NCBI RefSeq assembly: GCF_026914185.1
Contig: NC_070558.1
Span: 1,612,001 to 1,676,000 of the forward strand
DNA from: Puccinia triticina
Lineage: Eukaryota > Basidiomycota > Pucciniomycetes > Pucciniales > Pucciniaceae
Length of the DNA stretch: 64,000 nucleotides
Reading direction: 5' to 3'
In this document: positions 35,690-46,912 of the stretch, one piece after another
How positions within the stretch are numbered: position 1 is the stretch's first letter
Layout: each line of letters begins with the position of its first letter
Notes under the pieces: model-generated
Database searches by the model: none
The model's input: only the letters and a program-made list of their open reading frames with translations
What the model was told of the DNA's origin: nothing
Translations under genes and position numbers: made by a program

Positions 35690-37634
35690 CTATTTGCAGG
35701 AAGACGAAGAAGAACAGAAATGGCAGCAAATGGGAAGAATACTTATCTTGTTGAATCTTTCGACCGTTTCAGGTTCGTATAAGCAATCAGTTTCCAACTG
35801 ATTACCCAGCGTGATCCTAGATGAATGTGGTATATTCAAGCAAAAGTATCAGCTCTATCCTGTTCTTCTTTTCCTTCTTTGAGTTTGTCCGTTTTTTAAC
35901 AGTCTTATGAAAGTTTGCATGAACGTACCATCCTGGTCTAAAATTGTAAGACCTTCCAAAGAGTTCCAGTTTCCTTCCTCCGGGACAAGCCCGTTCAATC
36001 ATTTCATATATCTATTCATCCATCATGAGTCATGTGTTGTTTGCAATCAGCTAAAAAAGATACCCAAGACCAATTCTTCCTTTATTTTGTAGAGCAATAG
36101 CCCGATGACCCACCTCATCTGGCTTACGGGATGTTTCTCTGACCTGGTTATCGTGGTTGAGATGAAACAATCAGCAAAAAGATTGATATATGAACTTTTT
36201 GACTCTGTTTATAGGATTTCTTACCTCGGCCACAATCACATCCGTGTCGATTCCACTCTTGACCCAACTCAGAGCCTCTCGAATCTCTTCCTTTGTCATT
36301 GATCCTTCTCCAACTTTATCAGCAGGTCGTTTGAATCCAACAAGGCAGTGTTCTTTGCTGTGATCTGGTATAATTTAATCACAACTTATGTTAGAATGAG
36401 TTCATGATTTTGGGAGAAATATACGGAGGGAACTAACTTAAGTAATGCCCAGTCCGGCCGGTCCTGATCAATCGTTGTAACTGATTGGTTTTAACCCAGA
36501 CGATCTCTTCGATCCGTTCATACCTATCACAACATCATCGCAACGTCAACAAGACAGCACATTTCTCGTTTACTGATGAGGGTCCGATCGAAGCTTACCC
36601 CCATGTCCTCATACAGTCCCGGCCCAATTCGAGTGCTCTACCCGTGACCCAGACAAAGATTAAACCACCAGATTCTTGCAGAGATGGGACCGGCATTTTC
36701 AACATCTCATCATCCGTCATAGTGCCTTTTGAATAACGCCAATCAGTTTCTACATTTTGGTAATCGCATTCAAAACAGAAAATTATCCGCACTAACCGTA
36801 GGGTAAACTCATGTGAATATCTGAATGAGAGCACAACGTAAATATATCTCAAACCTAGCTTTCATTCACGGGTTTGGAAAAGGGTGAGGTTTAGGGGAAG
36901 CAAAAACCGGTTCGTACCCCAGGGTGGATCCATCATGAGGACATTAAATTTGCCCAGAATGCCTACATCCAAGTGCCTCAGATCGCAATTGACCCATTGA
37001 GGCGGGAAAAGTTTCTATTTCGACAGTGTTATGGAGCATGGTGGGAAAAAAGAGGTCAAATCCAACGGAAAAGTTGAATTGAAATTCAATTTTAGTAAAA
37101 GTATCAGCTAGTTTTGAGTTCGAGGAATCAAGAGGAATCTGTTTTCTCGACTCACCGAACTTGAAGCCGCTTGACTTTGAATCAAAGCATCCTTGTCAGG
37201 AGGTGGTGGGGGAATCGGGAAAGCTAATGGATCCTCGACCATCCAGTGTAAATAACGGCAAGTATCCATCCTGTGACAAGCTGTACAACAACAAACAAAA
37301 TCAAAACAAATTCTCACGTGGAGCTCTTCCTGTCCATAGATCACACATTAAGACAATGTGTAGTTGACAACTCACTGTTCAGATAACTGCAATCCCCCAG
37401 CGACAGATCCGTGTGGGGTTGAATGTCCGGCTTGTAATGGACCTAGAGGTTAAGCGAACCGGAGGAGCAGTCAGATAGTTAGCACGAGCTTGATGGACTG
37501 ATTTAAAACAAGCAAACACGTACCTTCGTGCAACCTGCTTGCGACTGCTGTCGACAATGCTTTCGCGAAGTATATGGGCAGAGATCGACATAATTAGGAT
37601 CGGCAGCCTGATGAGCTTGAGTGGGAACGGCCAT
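35690..37634 (-). CDS. IME4: N6-adenosine mRNA methyltransferase, METTL3/IME4 type (MT-A70)
   Basis: This family transfers a methyl group from SAM to adenosine N6 in mRNA. The eleven exons are 37634-37524, 37442-37376, 37280-37156, 37014-36918, 36820-36797 (24 nt), 36725-36599, 36523-36438, 36364-36225, 36143-36114, 36011-35929 and 35816-35690. All phases agree, giving 338 aa. Two CCCH zinc-finger modules open the protein: CPYTSRKHCRQQSQAGCTK then VHYKP, and DCSYLNTCHRMDTCRYLH. The MT-A70 domain follows with PPQWVNCDLRHLDVGILGKF, the catalytic DPPW, IHMSLPYGTMTDDEM, SKEHCLVGFKRP, VRETSRKPDE and the C-terminal ELFGRSYNFRPGW then ITLGNQLE. An in-frame TGA precedes the chosen ATG, so the leader before the zinc fingers is almost absent; human METTL3 has about 250 more residues there. 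The last 20 residues are uncertain, because an extra 3' intron (ending near 35,592) is possible. Family assignment is firm. Confidence 0.9.
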
Positions 37635-38911
37635 CGGTGTCGATCAGTACGTGTGTATTTGCGATTCGAATCTCTATTCGGCCTTGGGAGCTCGATCGGT
37701 TATTCTTCAGTCTCTGGCTTTTGGGTGTCAAGAGGTTCTCGTCCTTATCTGCTCGTGTGTTCGATTGTAGTATCCTTTGAGTTTCGTTCTTCGTCGGGAA
37801 ACATGTGTGATCAATCAGATGCTGGCAGTGGAGAGGGAAGTTTAAATGTGGTGTATGCGTCATTGAGCGATGTCTTGGCTGTAGGAGAGACTGTATGTAT
37901 CAGTTTAGTCATACCACTACACAGCAACACCACTCCCAGCCTGGCAACCTGACCACTGACAACCAATGGCTCAACAAATTCAAATAAATATCCCCGGTAC
38001 ACAACCAGAGCTCGCAGAGGGCCAAGACACAAACGATACGGCGTAAGGATGAACTGAGCGCACACATGCACTCGGGACCTTGATAGCAACAGAATCAGGC
38101 AGAGCAACCCGATTGCTTGAACTCATTGAACTTTCCACCGAGCTCGAGCGTCTTGATGAGCCATTACGGATGTCATTGGGGTGATTAATCAGTTAAAGTG
38201 GAACCATTCAAATGCTTGCTTCCTAACAAGAGACAGATTGTCGGTTCACATAGTTATTTATGTAACTGGCCTGCTCACAATGACAGGGTTGTCTTGGCTC
38301 CCTGGCAGGCTGGAGGTCTCAAAAATTACTTCCATGCCTACTCCTGTGCATCTTATCAAAAAATTAAAATTTTGCTCATAAGGGCCTTGAATTTAGCTCC
38401 AAAATTTTGTAAACTTCAATCATGAACCCACCTGTTGAGCGGCATGAAAAACTCTAGCCAAAAGCAGATTGATTATGTGAACAGTTTGGACAGAATTATC
38501 TTCTCGCCTTCGAGAATTGCTCATGATAGTCCCATACGTGGCCCTACTGAATTGGTCCGCACTATTGCATTTGGGAGTTGAGAGTAAGTATGGGATTCAT
38601 ATACAATGGTTAGTGCCAGCTTGCTCCCCCCGTTTTTTCATGTGGCTCAAAAGAACCATACGATGTTCTTGAATGGATTGTTGAATGCAACGATTACCCA
38701 GAGAAATATAAAAGCGATCTAATGAAGAAATTACACACACTTGAGTATAGGCATATATACATAATTTATCGTTAAACAGAAAGATAAAAATAAGAAAAAC
38801 ACCCAGAACAAAATAGGAGAAAAGCAGAAAGATGGAGCATAGAAAAGTGACGAGTTGTAGTTGTTTAATTAAGGATGACGTGATACAGGTATCGGGTGGT
38901 TTGATTTTTTA

Positions 38912-40823
38912 TTACACTTTGAGACATTTGATTCTTCTTCCAAGACCGATAGCCACCCAATCCCTATTTGCCTCCGACCATGTTAGCGCGTTAACTTCCT
39001 GAGGTGCAGTGTACGCCAAGATCGGATCCCTGATTGTTTTTGTGTGAGGGGTTGTTGTTCGCGTGTTTGGTTGCGGTGGGGGTGGCCCTCCGCCTAGTGA
39101 TGGAACACCCGAAAGGTCCCAAATCAGTACTTGGCAGTCATCACCTACAGAGAAAGAAAAGTCAGTTACTTGATGTGGACGTATTTGAAAGCAGATGCAT
39201 ATCTGGTAGAAGCATGTGATAGTTTCTAGCTACGGAGGGGAACAAACCACATGTGCCAAGAACATTTCCATCCCCGCTCCAGGCTATTCCATTCACCGTC
39301 GCCTGGTGGGCCCTAAGCTCGACGATCGGAACCCCGGGTGCCCGGACGTCAAGCAGTTGAACATCAGTACCGACGGCCGAGCAGACTGCAATGTAATTGG
39401 GATCGACTGGGTTGAATTTCAGTCGGAGGAGAGGTGCGGCTGCGCCAGGTCCGGCGGGCGAGATCGGCGTTGGGGCCACCCCGTTCCGGCCAGCCTGGAA
39501 CGGGCCGCCTTGGGCTTCGTAGAGGATCGTTGAGTGGTCCAAGCTCCGTAGGTCGAACATCCGCACACTCCCGTCCGCACCGACCGAGGCAAAGATCTCC
39601 CGAGAAGCACTCGACCAACATACGTCATACACCTCTCGATCGTGGGCAATCAGTTGGGTGATCGCCGAATTCGAGGAGATGTCCCAGACCGTACATGTGG
39701 TGTCGATGGAGGATGTCACGATTAATGAGGGATCAAGTTGCGACCATGAGAATGAGGTTAGTGGAGCGGAATAATCGGCCTTGCTCTGTTGAACAAATAG
39801 GAGGTAATTTTCAAAAAAAGGGGGCGCGGGCCGTGGGAAGAATAGATAGTTTTGGATCAGTCAGTCAAACTTTGATTAGAGATGGGTTGAGGCACAGAAA
39901 TAATTAGCAAGACAGCTATGGGAAAAGGATTTCTAGTCATTCAAGCTTTTGGCGTAAAGACAGATACATTTGCACCTCAATAACATGCCTTCCAACATAT
40001 TTGAATGGTATTATTTTGATGACATTGCAAAATGTTCCAACGGCATTGTCACTTATTCTTCACATCATAAATATTTTGCTGGCAGAATTATAAATGTGCC
40101 TTGATGATTTATTTCTAGATTCCATTTTGAATTGTTTTGTATTTAAGAATGTAATTATTTCAATAAATAGCGTGAAACTCACGTTGGCCATCTGACTCCG
40201 AGGTACCAACTGGTATGAGGTTCCCTTTTGACTTAATCCCAGCCTACGACTCTCCGTGACAAAGCCCGATGTACGATCGTCCTCAGCGACTCCTTGGGCG
40301 AAATCCCAGAGACGAATGCATTCCGAACTGGTTGCCAACATTTCGCGTGTCCGGACCATCTGACCGGAGCTGCTACTAGCTTGAAGACTCTCACTCAATC
40401 GGGTGGGTGAAAAGGCCAGCGCTGTAGGAGGATAGGGATGGGGTGCGGTGGCCAGAGGATGGAATTGAGGATGTGTCGAGTTGGTGAATGAGTTCATGGG
40501 GTCGTCATATGGATCGTATGTGTTCATACTGCTGCTGTTGAGCCCGATGATCGTCACATTATTACTAGAATACGATTCCATCGCCGTCCCAACGGCAAGT
40601 TTCAGGTCAGGTAACTGATTCGCATGTGATTTGGAATTAGAGGAAGACCCCAACGGTGAAAATGCAAGGGCGAATGTGGAACCTGAAAGGAATCACAAGC
40701 AGTGGATCAGAATAGGCAATCAAACTATTGATTTTCTTTGAGAGCATGCAGAGTTACATGGAAGAAGATATGCCAGTGGTAGGACTTACTGGGTGACTCA
40801 TAGTCGATTACTTCCGGACCCAT
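38912..40823 (-). CDS. DCAF7: WD40-repeat protein, DCAF7/HAN11 family
   Basis: Four exons on the minus strand: 40823-40790, 40682-40183, 39785-39248 and 39144-38912. All are in phase, giving 434 aa. The family forms a beta-propeller scaffold (DDB1-CUL4 adaptor, DYRK/HIPK kinase partner; TTG1/AN11 in plants). Matching features are an N-terminal [63 protein letters not shown] followed by [68 protein letters not shown] and, last, [20 protein letters not shown] then [16 protein letters not shown] residues. Relative to the ~340-aa animal protein, extra length lies in low-complexity loops (Asn/Ser-rich near residue 45, Pro-rich near residue 380). It is on the same strand as the METTL3-type gene, 1.3 kb upstream of it; I infer no functional link. 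Confidence 0.85.
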
Positions 40824-43800
40824 TGAGAGAACTGGTTAGATTCTTGATCGCACTTGTTTTTAACTTTTCTTTTTCTTCTTTTGGCGATCACCAATCTCGC
40901 TCTTCTTGAGGACTGTTCGGTGGAGTTCTAGTCGGAGTTGAGTCTCGGTGATCAAGCCTGAGCTGGGTGATATGGGACTGAAGTAGAGTTTGGACGGGCG
41001 CATGTAAACTCAGTGATGTTATGTTGCCTGTCACACAACCGTCTTGTTGTGAAAGATAATGTGAGACCGGATGTGGCCGGGCAGAATGATCAGATGCTCC
41101 TCCAAATAAAGTGCCACATGGAATCATGCACAGCCTGGAAGCTCGTACAAGCATTAACAGAACACATGTGATGGATTGGCCTCATAATTGCTTTGGCCGC
41201 CCCTAAAGCCCAACAGCCATGCATCTAAAAGCTTGGCTACCAAGCTGACTCCTGAAAATCATTAAGACTGCCTTTCAAGAAGCGCATGTATGAAGTGGAG
41301 AGAACCAACAATCAGAAGTTTGAGCTAAGAATTTGTAAGATTGGATAAACATAATTGAAATGACACATATCATCACTGATTATATATGCTGGAATATATC
41401 CATGCGGAGAATAATTGTTTGGACCCGGGTACCGGTTAGCATCCGGGTACCGGATCTTTCTTTTGCCCAAAAACAAGTACCTATTGGTCAAACTTACTGC
41501 GGGGGGTTGCAACCAATACAACTCCCATTGCATTTTTTCTTCATAAGAGATGAGCAGTACATTCTTTTATGGTCTATTCTGAGGAGAGAAAGATGGAGTC
41601 TGGGGTTTCTGGATGCTAATTAGATGGTTTATTGCAGGATTAAGAAGCTGCCTGGATCCAAAACCTGTTGAGCTATGAGCATTCAGGCTGTGAAAGGTAT
41701 CTGAAAGGCTATGTACATGTACAGTCCCCCTCTACAGCTCATCAAAGTATCCCCCCCTTTACTAGAATTGATCTGGAGCACCAAAAACTAGATTTCTCTG
41801 TGACAATCCAGACTTTTTGGGTCTATGTATATCCACAACTGTGAAGGTGCCAGATGTGACAGGAAGTCATCAATTAGTACCAAGTCCCTCCTGAGAAGGC
41901 TTTCTCAGCAAGGGGTGATTTGTACCAGCCCAGGCTGTACCAGGATCCTCCAATATGAGGGACTTGTGTTAAGTTAGCTCTTGGTACCCCTCTGACTATA
42001 CAGCAGTACCTGCATGAAGTGCAATGGTGCATGAAACCTTCTGGATAGTCAATTAGTGCATCTTGGCAGTACTTGCTGCTCCAAAAGTCCCCTTGACTGG
42101 TTCCCCACCAAAATTCACACACCAAGTCCTTCAAGATTAGTCATCAAGCCCACATGCTGTGCAGCCTTGCAGCAACCACACCCAGCCTCTGTTAAGTCCA
42201 GGGGGGGGGGGGGGGGGGGGGTTAAACTTAAACCCCCATCTAGAACTAGAAACTTTTGTCAGGCTCAACATTCTAACTCCTTTGTCACAAGTGAGGGTCT
42301 ACTGAACCCTCACATTTCCATCAATAGTCTCAAATTCAAACAATGAATATCACACAGCAGCTGGAGGTGTGTAATCTTTTTGTGTTGAAAAGTATCTGTT
42401 GGAAGGTGTGGTTGGGTGTTTCTGATGGTATTGAAATATTAAAGTGACATTGGTTGAATATATCATTTCATGCATCTTTGTTTCACTACTCAATTTGTAC
42501 TGAACAACAGTGTTTTATTGCCAGTGACATACAGTAAATATTTTTTTTGACATGTATCTTTTTATGTTTTTGTGTGATCACTTTTGTATTACTTCCACTT
42601 TGGTTGGCACAAGTTTAGTATTAAGATCAATTTCTCATGATGGATTTGAAACACCACATGAAAGGGGGACCAGCATACAAAAGATGAGTCTTCACAACAT
42701 GACACCGCTTGTTTAGCAGATCAAAAACTGTAATCAAAGTTTATTTTAGGACCAGAATACATACCATAAATTAATACTACTTTTGCTGTTGTTGGAGTGA
42801 GTGGGATCTCCCCAACTTAATGCAAGTATCTCCAAGGGAAATGTGTTAAATATTGATAATTCTTGTTCACTTGGTCAAACTGATGTTTCAAGCAACATAA
42901 ATTCTTCATTCTTAAAAAACAAGCCAACTATGCATACCTTCATATCAAACTATAAACATGCTGAAGACAATCACAATAGTCTTTGTATGCTTTTACCTTA
43001 GCTACTAGGCCCACTGGGATTTACACACCTTCTCCAGAATCCCCTGAGTCTGCAGCTGCACCATGAGGTCACTATGGCCCCAGAGCCTTCTCCCCGTGGC
43101 AAAGATCCACTCAGTTTGGAATCAAATGATTTGTTGTAGGGGATTATCTGCCTGGATCAGCTTCCAATTCCTGGAGCTCCGTTAAAACTTTTGATGAACC
43201 TCTGGATAAGAAATGTGTGCAGGTGGCTGATAAGAGCAATCTAGGATCTGCCTTGGTGTTAGTTGTGATTGCTAGTTTTGTCTGGGGCATCCATTTAAAT
43301 TTTAAGTGGCCAAGCCAGCTAACCAGTTGGTTTTCTTTTGATACATAGCAAGTAAGTCTGCAAATTGAAATTCTTTTAAAGTTTGATTTGTATTTCTGAT
43401 TCCATATCCACCTTGTCTCCATTGCCATCATATACAGGCTATAGTGTGATGCAATTCTGCTAAGTTTTAGTGTAGCATTAGCCTAATTCTGCGGGATCTG
43501 CACTGATGCTAGGTGCACAGGGCACTGGATAGCTCCTGCTACGCTGTGTTCCAGCACTTTCTAGCGGGGGTTTTTTGGCCCTTTTTGCCGCTCAAAGTGC
43601 TGTAGCGTAGAAAGAAAAGACGCTGTTGGTGCTGCTGCGCTATCAAGATGCTGTCCCTCAGCTGTTTTATTCTTTGGAGGTGTTTTTTTTTTTTTTTTTT
43701 TTTTTTTTCATTCTGGGTTGAGATGAAGCAGGTGGGTTATCTTTCTGATAGAAGTGGGAGAGCAGGTCTTGCTGCGGTTTCTGGTGTTGAGTTGGAGCGC

Positions 43801-44065
43801 AGGCCGAGGTGGCTGTGAGTGCAAGGTTCAGGGGGCATCGAGGGTGTCGGCCCGACGTCGGAGGCTCGAGGCGGAGCCAGGAGGGGGGCTGAGCTGAGAC
43901 GCAGTGACTTGGGGGAGACTCAGCTGACTTGGCAGCACCTTCGACTCTCCCCCAACTGCATCCCTTTCTCCTGCAAGCCGGCCTTCTCTCCTTCTTTTGC
44001 CTGGCAATCATCTGAACAAATAGATACATACATCCATCCATAGCAATATCAGTACCCATATCCAG
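40824..44065. other. Intergenic region
   Basis: The first ~200 bases should hold the WD40 gene promoter. A palindromic repeat with AGCCCAGGCTGTACCAGGAT lies at about 41,877-41,975. There is a poly-G run at about 42,208-42,225 and a 28-base poly-T run near 43,682-43,709. A degraded relative of the GTAGCG-rich element (28,361) is at about 43,480-43,640. No gene is supported. Confidence 0.45.
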
Positions 44066-45798
44066 ATGGAGCTCTTCTCGCTGCTGAGTGGCTGTCCAGG
44101 GATCAGTGGCGGGGTGCTTGATGGTGATGCGGATGCGCCGCCGCCAGCAGCAGCAGCAGCGGGCACAGCACCCTCCGACATCCCCGTCAACCCAGCCACC
44201 ATCCCCCTCGACCCCTCCCTCTTCACCCCCACCCCCACCAAACCACCACCACCACCACCACCCCCACGCCCACCCACGCCCACCCCACCCCCAGAACAGC
44301 CCGACAGCCTCGAACACTCGCTCACCCCGTTCCGCGTCGGAAAGAACTGGGCCTGCCGGATCTGCGGCCGCCAGTTCACCCGCCGGTTCAACTGCTCCAC
44401 CCACGAACGCACCCATCTCGACCTCAAGGAGCGCGCCCAGTTCCAGTGCCGCCTCTGCGAGCGTGCATTCACCCGCAGACACGACCTCGAGCGCCACGTC
44501 CATTCCGTCCATCCCGGACACACCGTCCAGCGCCACTCCGACCGCCACGACCCGCTCATCCTCGCCCACCCCTCAGACACCGACGAGCCCAACAACAGCA
44601 ACTCCCTCGACCGAGCTCAGCTCTCCATCGCACATCCCAATGACTCCAGAAACGAGGTCCGGATCCTCAGTCAGTCCCACCATCCTCAAAGCACACAAAA
44701 AAACACACACACACACACACTTGACTGACATTCTCTCCCACCCAGTGCTCGAGCAGCCGCCGCCGGAACTGGCCAAGCCGGCCCCGACCGACCAGCTGAT
44801 GCTCGCCCTATCGACGCCGACATCGACGCCATCAACGACGGCTCTAGCGCCGACGGGCACAGTGACAGCCACAGCCATCCTCGCCTCAGGCTCGATCCGC
44901 GGCGTCTCCCAGGCCATCGAACGGGTCCCGCTCCAGCAGATCTCCGCCTACAACCCCGCCCGCGAACCCATCTTCAAGGTCGACAAGAAGTGGGCCTGTG
45001 GGACGTGCGGCCGGGTCTTTGTGCGCAGGAATAACTGCAAAGCACACGAGGCTACCCATCGCGACATCCGCGAAGTGGGTGTTTCATATTCCTGCCGTTG
45101 AAGGCTCTCTGTTGACGAATCTATGGTCCTTCCCCCCGGTTTGTAGCACCAATGCCCGACATGCGCCCGCTCCTTCTCGCGCAAACACGACCTCGAGCGC
45201 CACATGTCGGCCGTCCATCCGGGCGTCGAGTTAGTCTCCGATGGGGGCTCGTCGCCGGCAGACTCGGGCCGACGCAAGCGTAAGCGTCGGCGTTCCTTCC
45301 CGTGCCAGCAGAGAGGAAGAGGGCTGACGTGTGTGTGTGTGTGTAGGGAGGAAGCACGAAGGGCCGGACGAGTGGACGGCGATCGACCCGTTCATTCTTG
45401 GGCTCGCGGGCGCCGCTGCGTCTGCGGCCGGGTCTGTGGACAGTCCGTCGCCCCGGGTTGGAGCTTGGGAGCCGCCTCGCAGGGCAGCGGAGGAGGAGGA
45501 GGAGGAGGAGGAGGAGGAAGCGGAGCCTCGGCTGGCGGCTGTGGCCCGCGTGGCCCCGAGATCGCCGGCGCCTCCGCAGCAGTCCATCGGCCACTTCAAC
45601 ATCTTCGAGACCTTCGGCCCCGCCGTGCCCCCCTCTCCTCCTTCCACCACCGCCGTCGCCACCACTTCTTCTGCTGCTGCTGCTGATGTGTCTGCCCACT
45701 CGGCCGTCGGGCTGGACCATCATCAGGGCCCCGACGTCACTCTGCTCGCGACGGACGAGCCTGGAGATATCCAGCTCGATCCTCGCTTGCTTGGCTGA
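44066..45798 (+). CDS. C2H2 zinc-finger transcription factor with two duplicated finger pairs
   Basis: Four exons: 44066-44669, 44746-45074, 45147-45279 and 45347-45798. All are in phase, giving 505 aa. Fingers are at about residues 97-118 (CRICGRQFTRR..H..TH), 128-150 (CRLCERAFTRRHDLERH..VH), 286-307 (CGTCGRVFVRR..H..TH) and 314-336 (CPTCARSFSRKHDLERH..VH). They form two pairs of the same A-B type, each preceded by KNWAC or KKWAC. Near the N-terminus there is an Ala run, a Pro-rich run (residues about 52-75) and a PATIPLDPSLF motif. The C-terminus has a basic patch (GRRKRRKHE), an acidic Glu run and a final DIQLDPRLLG; short I-x-L-D-P-x-L motifs are common in fungal regulators. It is presumably nuclear; targets unknown. 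Introns 1 and 3 contain (CA)n and (GT)n. The intron-retaining reading at 44066-44728 is not the full product. Confidence 0.85.
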
Positions 45799-46117
45799 TC
45801 TTTCTCTCTTTGCTGCTGCTTATTCTGTTGTATCGCCCCCTCCGATTTGGGGTTTCTTTTTTCTCTCTTATATACACATACACTGGGTACTCACAAACTT
45901 AGCTAACTCCCTCAACCGGCCGAAGCGACCTTCCGAAGGAGCGACTTGCACCCAACCTTACAACACAGGAGGCAGCTGAAGTCTGTTATTCACCTTCTAT
46001 CATGTTTTGCTCCGTAAAAGCTATACTCGAGGCCAGTTGAGCTACCCCACAAGATGCACAAGCATGCCTCTGCTCTGCTCATATTTTATTTTTATTTTTC
46101 GACACCCAACCCACATT
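45799..46117. other. 3' flank of the zinc-finger gene
   Basis: A T-rich 3' UTR, then a palindromic repeat copy (about 45,893-45,962) whose sequence recurs inverted at 47,213-47,300. No gene. Confidence 0.5.
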
Positions 46118-46125
46118 TTTAAAAA

Positions 46126-46904
46126 GGGAGTTGAAAAATCGACTCCCAGGAATTAATAAATCAACTCCCAAAAGTTGAAAATTTGGGGCCATTTGGAGCA
46201 CCTTAGATAAGGTTTCGGGGGTTTGCCTCAGTAGGAAATCCGCCAAATCTGCCCCTGGCTACACAGGGTCTCCCTGAGGAGTGCTAATGCCTTGAAGCTT
46301 AACATATGCTCTAAAGAGTGTATTCCTATAGCAGAAAGAATTTGGGGCCATTTGGAGCACCATAGATAAGGTTTGGGGGGTTTGCCTTAGTGGGAAATCC
46401 ACCAAATCCGCCCCGGGGCTACACAGGGTCTCCCTGAGGATTACTAATGCCGTGAAGCTTAAAATATGTTCTAAAGAGTGCATATGTATAGCAGAAAAAA
46501 TTTGGGGCCATTTGGAGCACCATAGATAAGGTTTCGGGGGTTTGCCTCAGTAGGAAATCCGCCAAATCCGCCCCTGGCTACACAGGGTCTCCCTGAGGAG
46601 TACTAATGCCGTGAAGCTTGACATATGCTCTAAAGAGTGTATTTATATTGCTGTAAAAGGTTTAGGGGGTTTGGGTACAACAGTGACAAGATATTTTTTT
46701 TTTTGTATATTCCATCATTTTTTGTTAAATTAATGTATTGACTCCCATCCTCAAGAGGGGAATTAATTAATCAACTCCCAAAATGCTTTTGGGGCCGCGC
46801 AAGGTCTTGAGGACCCAGGGGGGGCGTCCGGAGACGGTCCGCGCAACGTAAACGACTTTTGGGAGTCGATTTATTAATTCCTGGGAGTCGATTTTTCAAC
46901 TCCC
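46126..46904. mobile_element. Short GGGAGTTG-family element with 8-bp target duplication
   Basis: The ends GGGAGTTGAAAAATCGACTC and complement ATTTTTCAACTCCC match the 3.4-kb foldback element at 25,705. TTTAAAAA flanks both sides (46,118-46,125 and 46,905-46,912). Both ends also carry AATTAATAAAT and GACTCCCAAAAG-type blocks. Inside is a ~160-bp unit (starting ATTTGGGGCCATTTGGAGCA) three times in tandem, at about 46,181, 46,340 and 46,500. Non-autonomous, 779 bp. Confidence 0.85.
46181..46660. repeat. About 160-bp tandem repeat x 3
   Basis: Each copy runs from TTTGGGGCCATTTGGAGCAC through TAGGAAATCCGCCAAAT and GGGTCTCCCTGAGGA to CTCTAAAGAGTG. The copies differ at a few sites, and the last is slightly truncated. 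It lies wholly inside the 779-bp element. Confidence 0.8.
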
Positions 46905-46912
46905 TTTAAAAA

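Noticed and set aside
43667..44569. A 300-residue minus-strand open frame starting MGEDERVV
   Set aside because: Antisense of the zinc-finger exon; its Gly/Trp runs mirror the Pro-rich coding strand.
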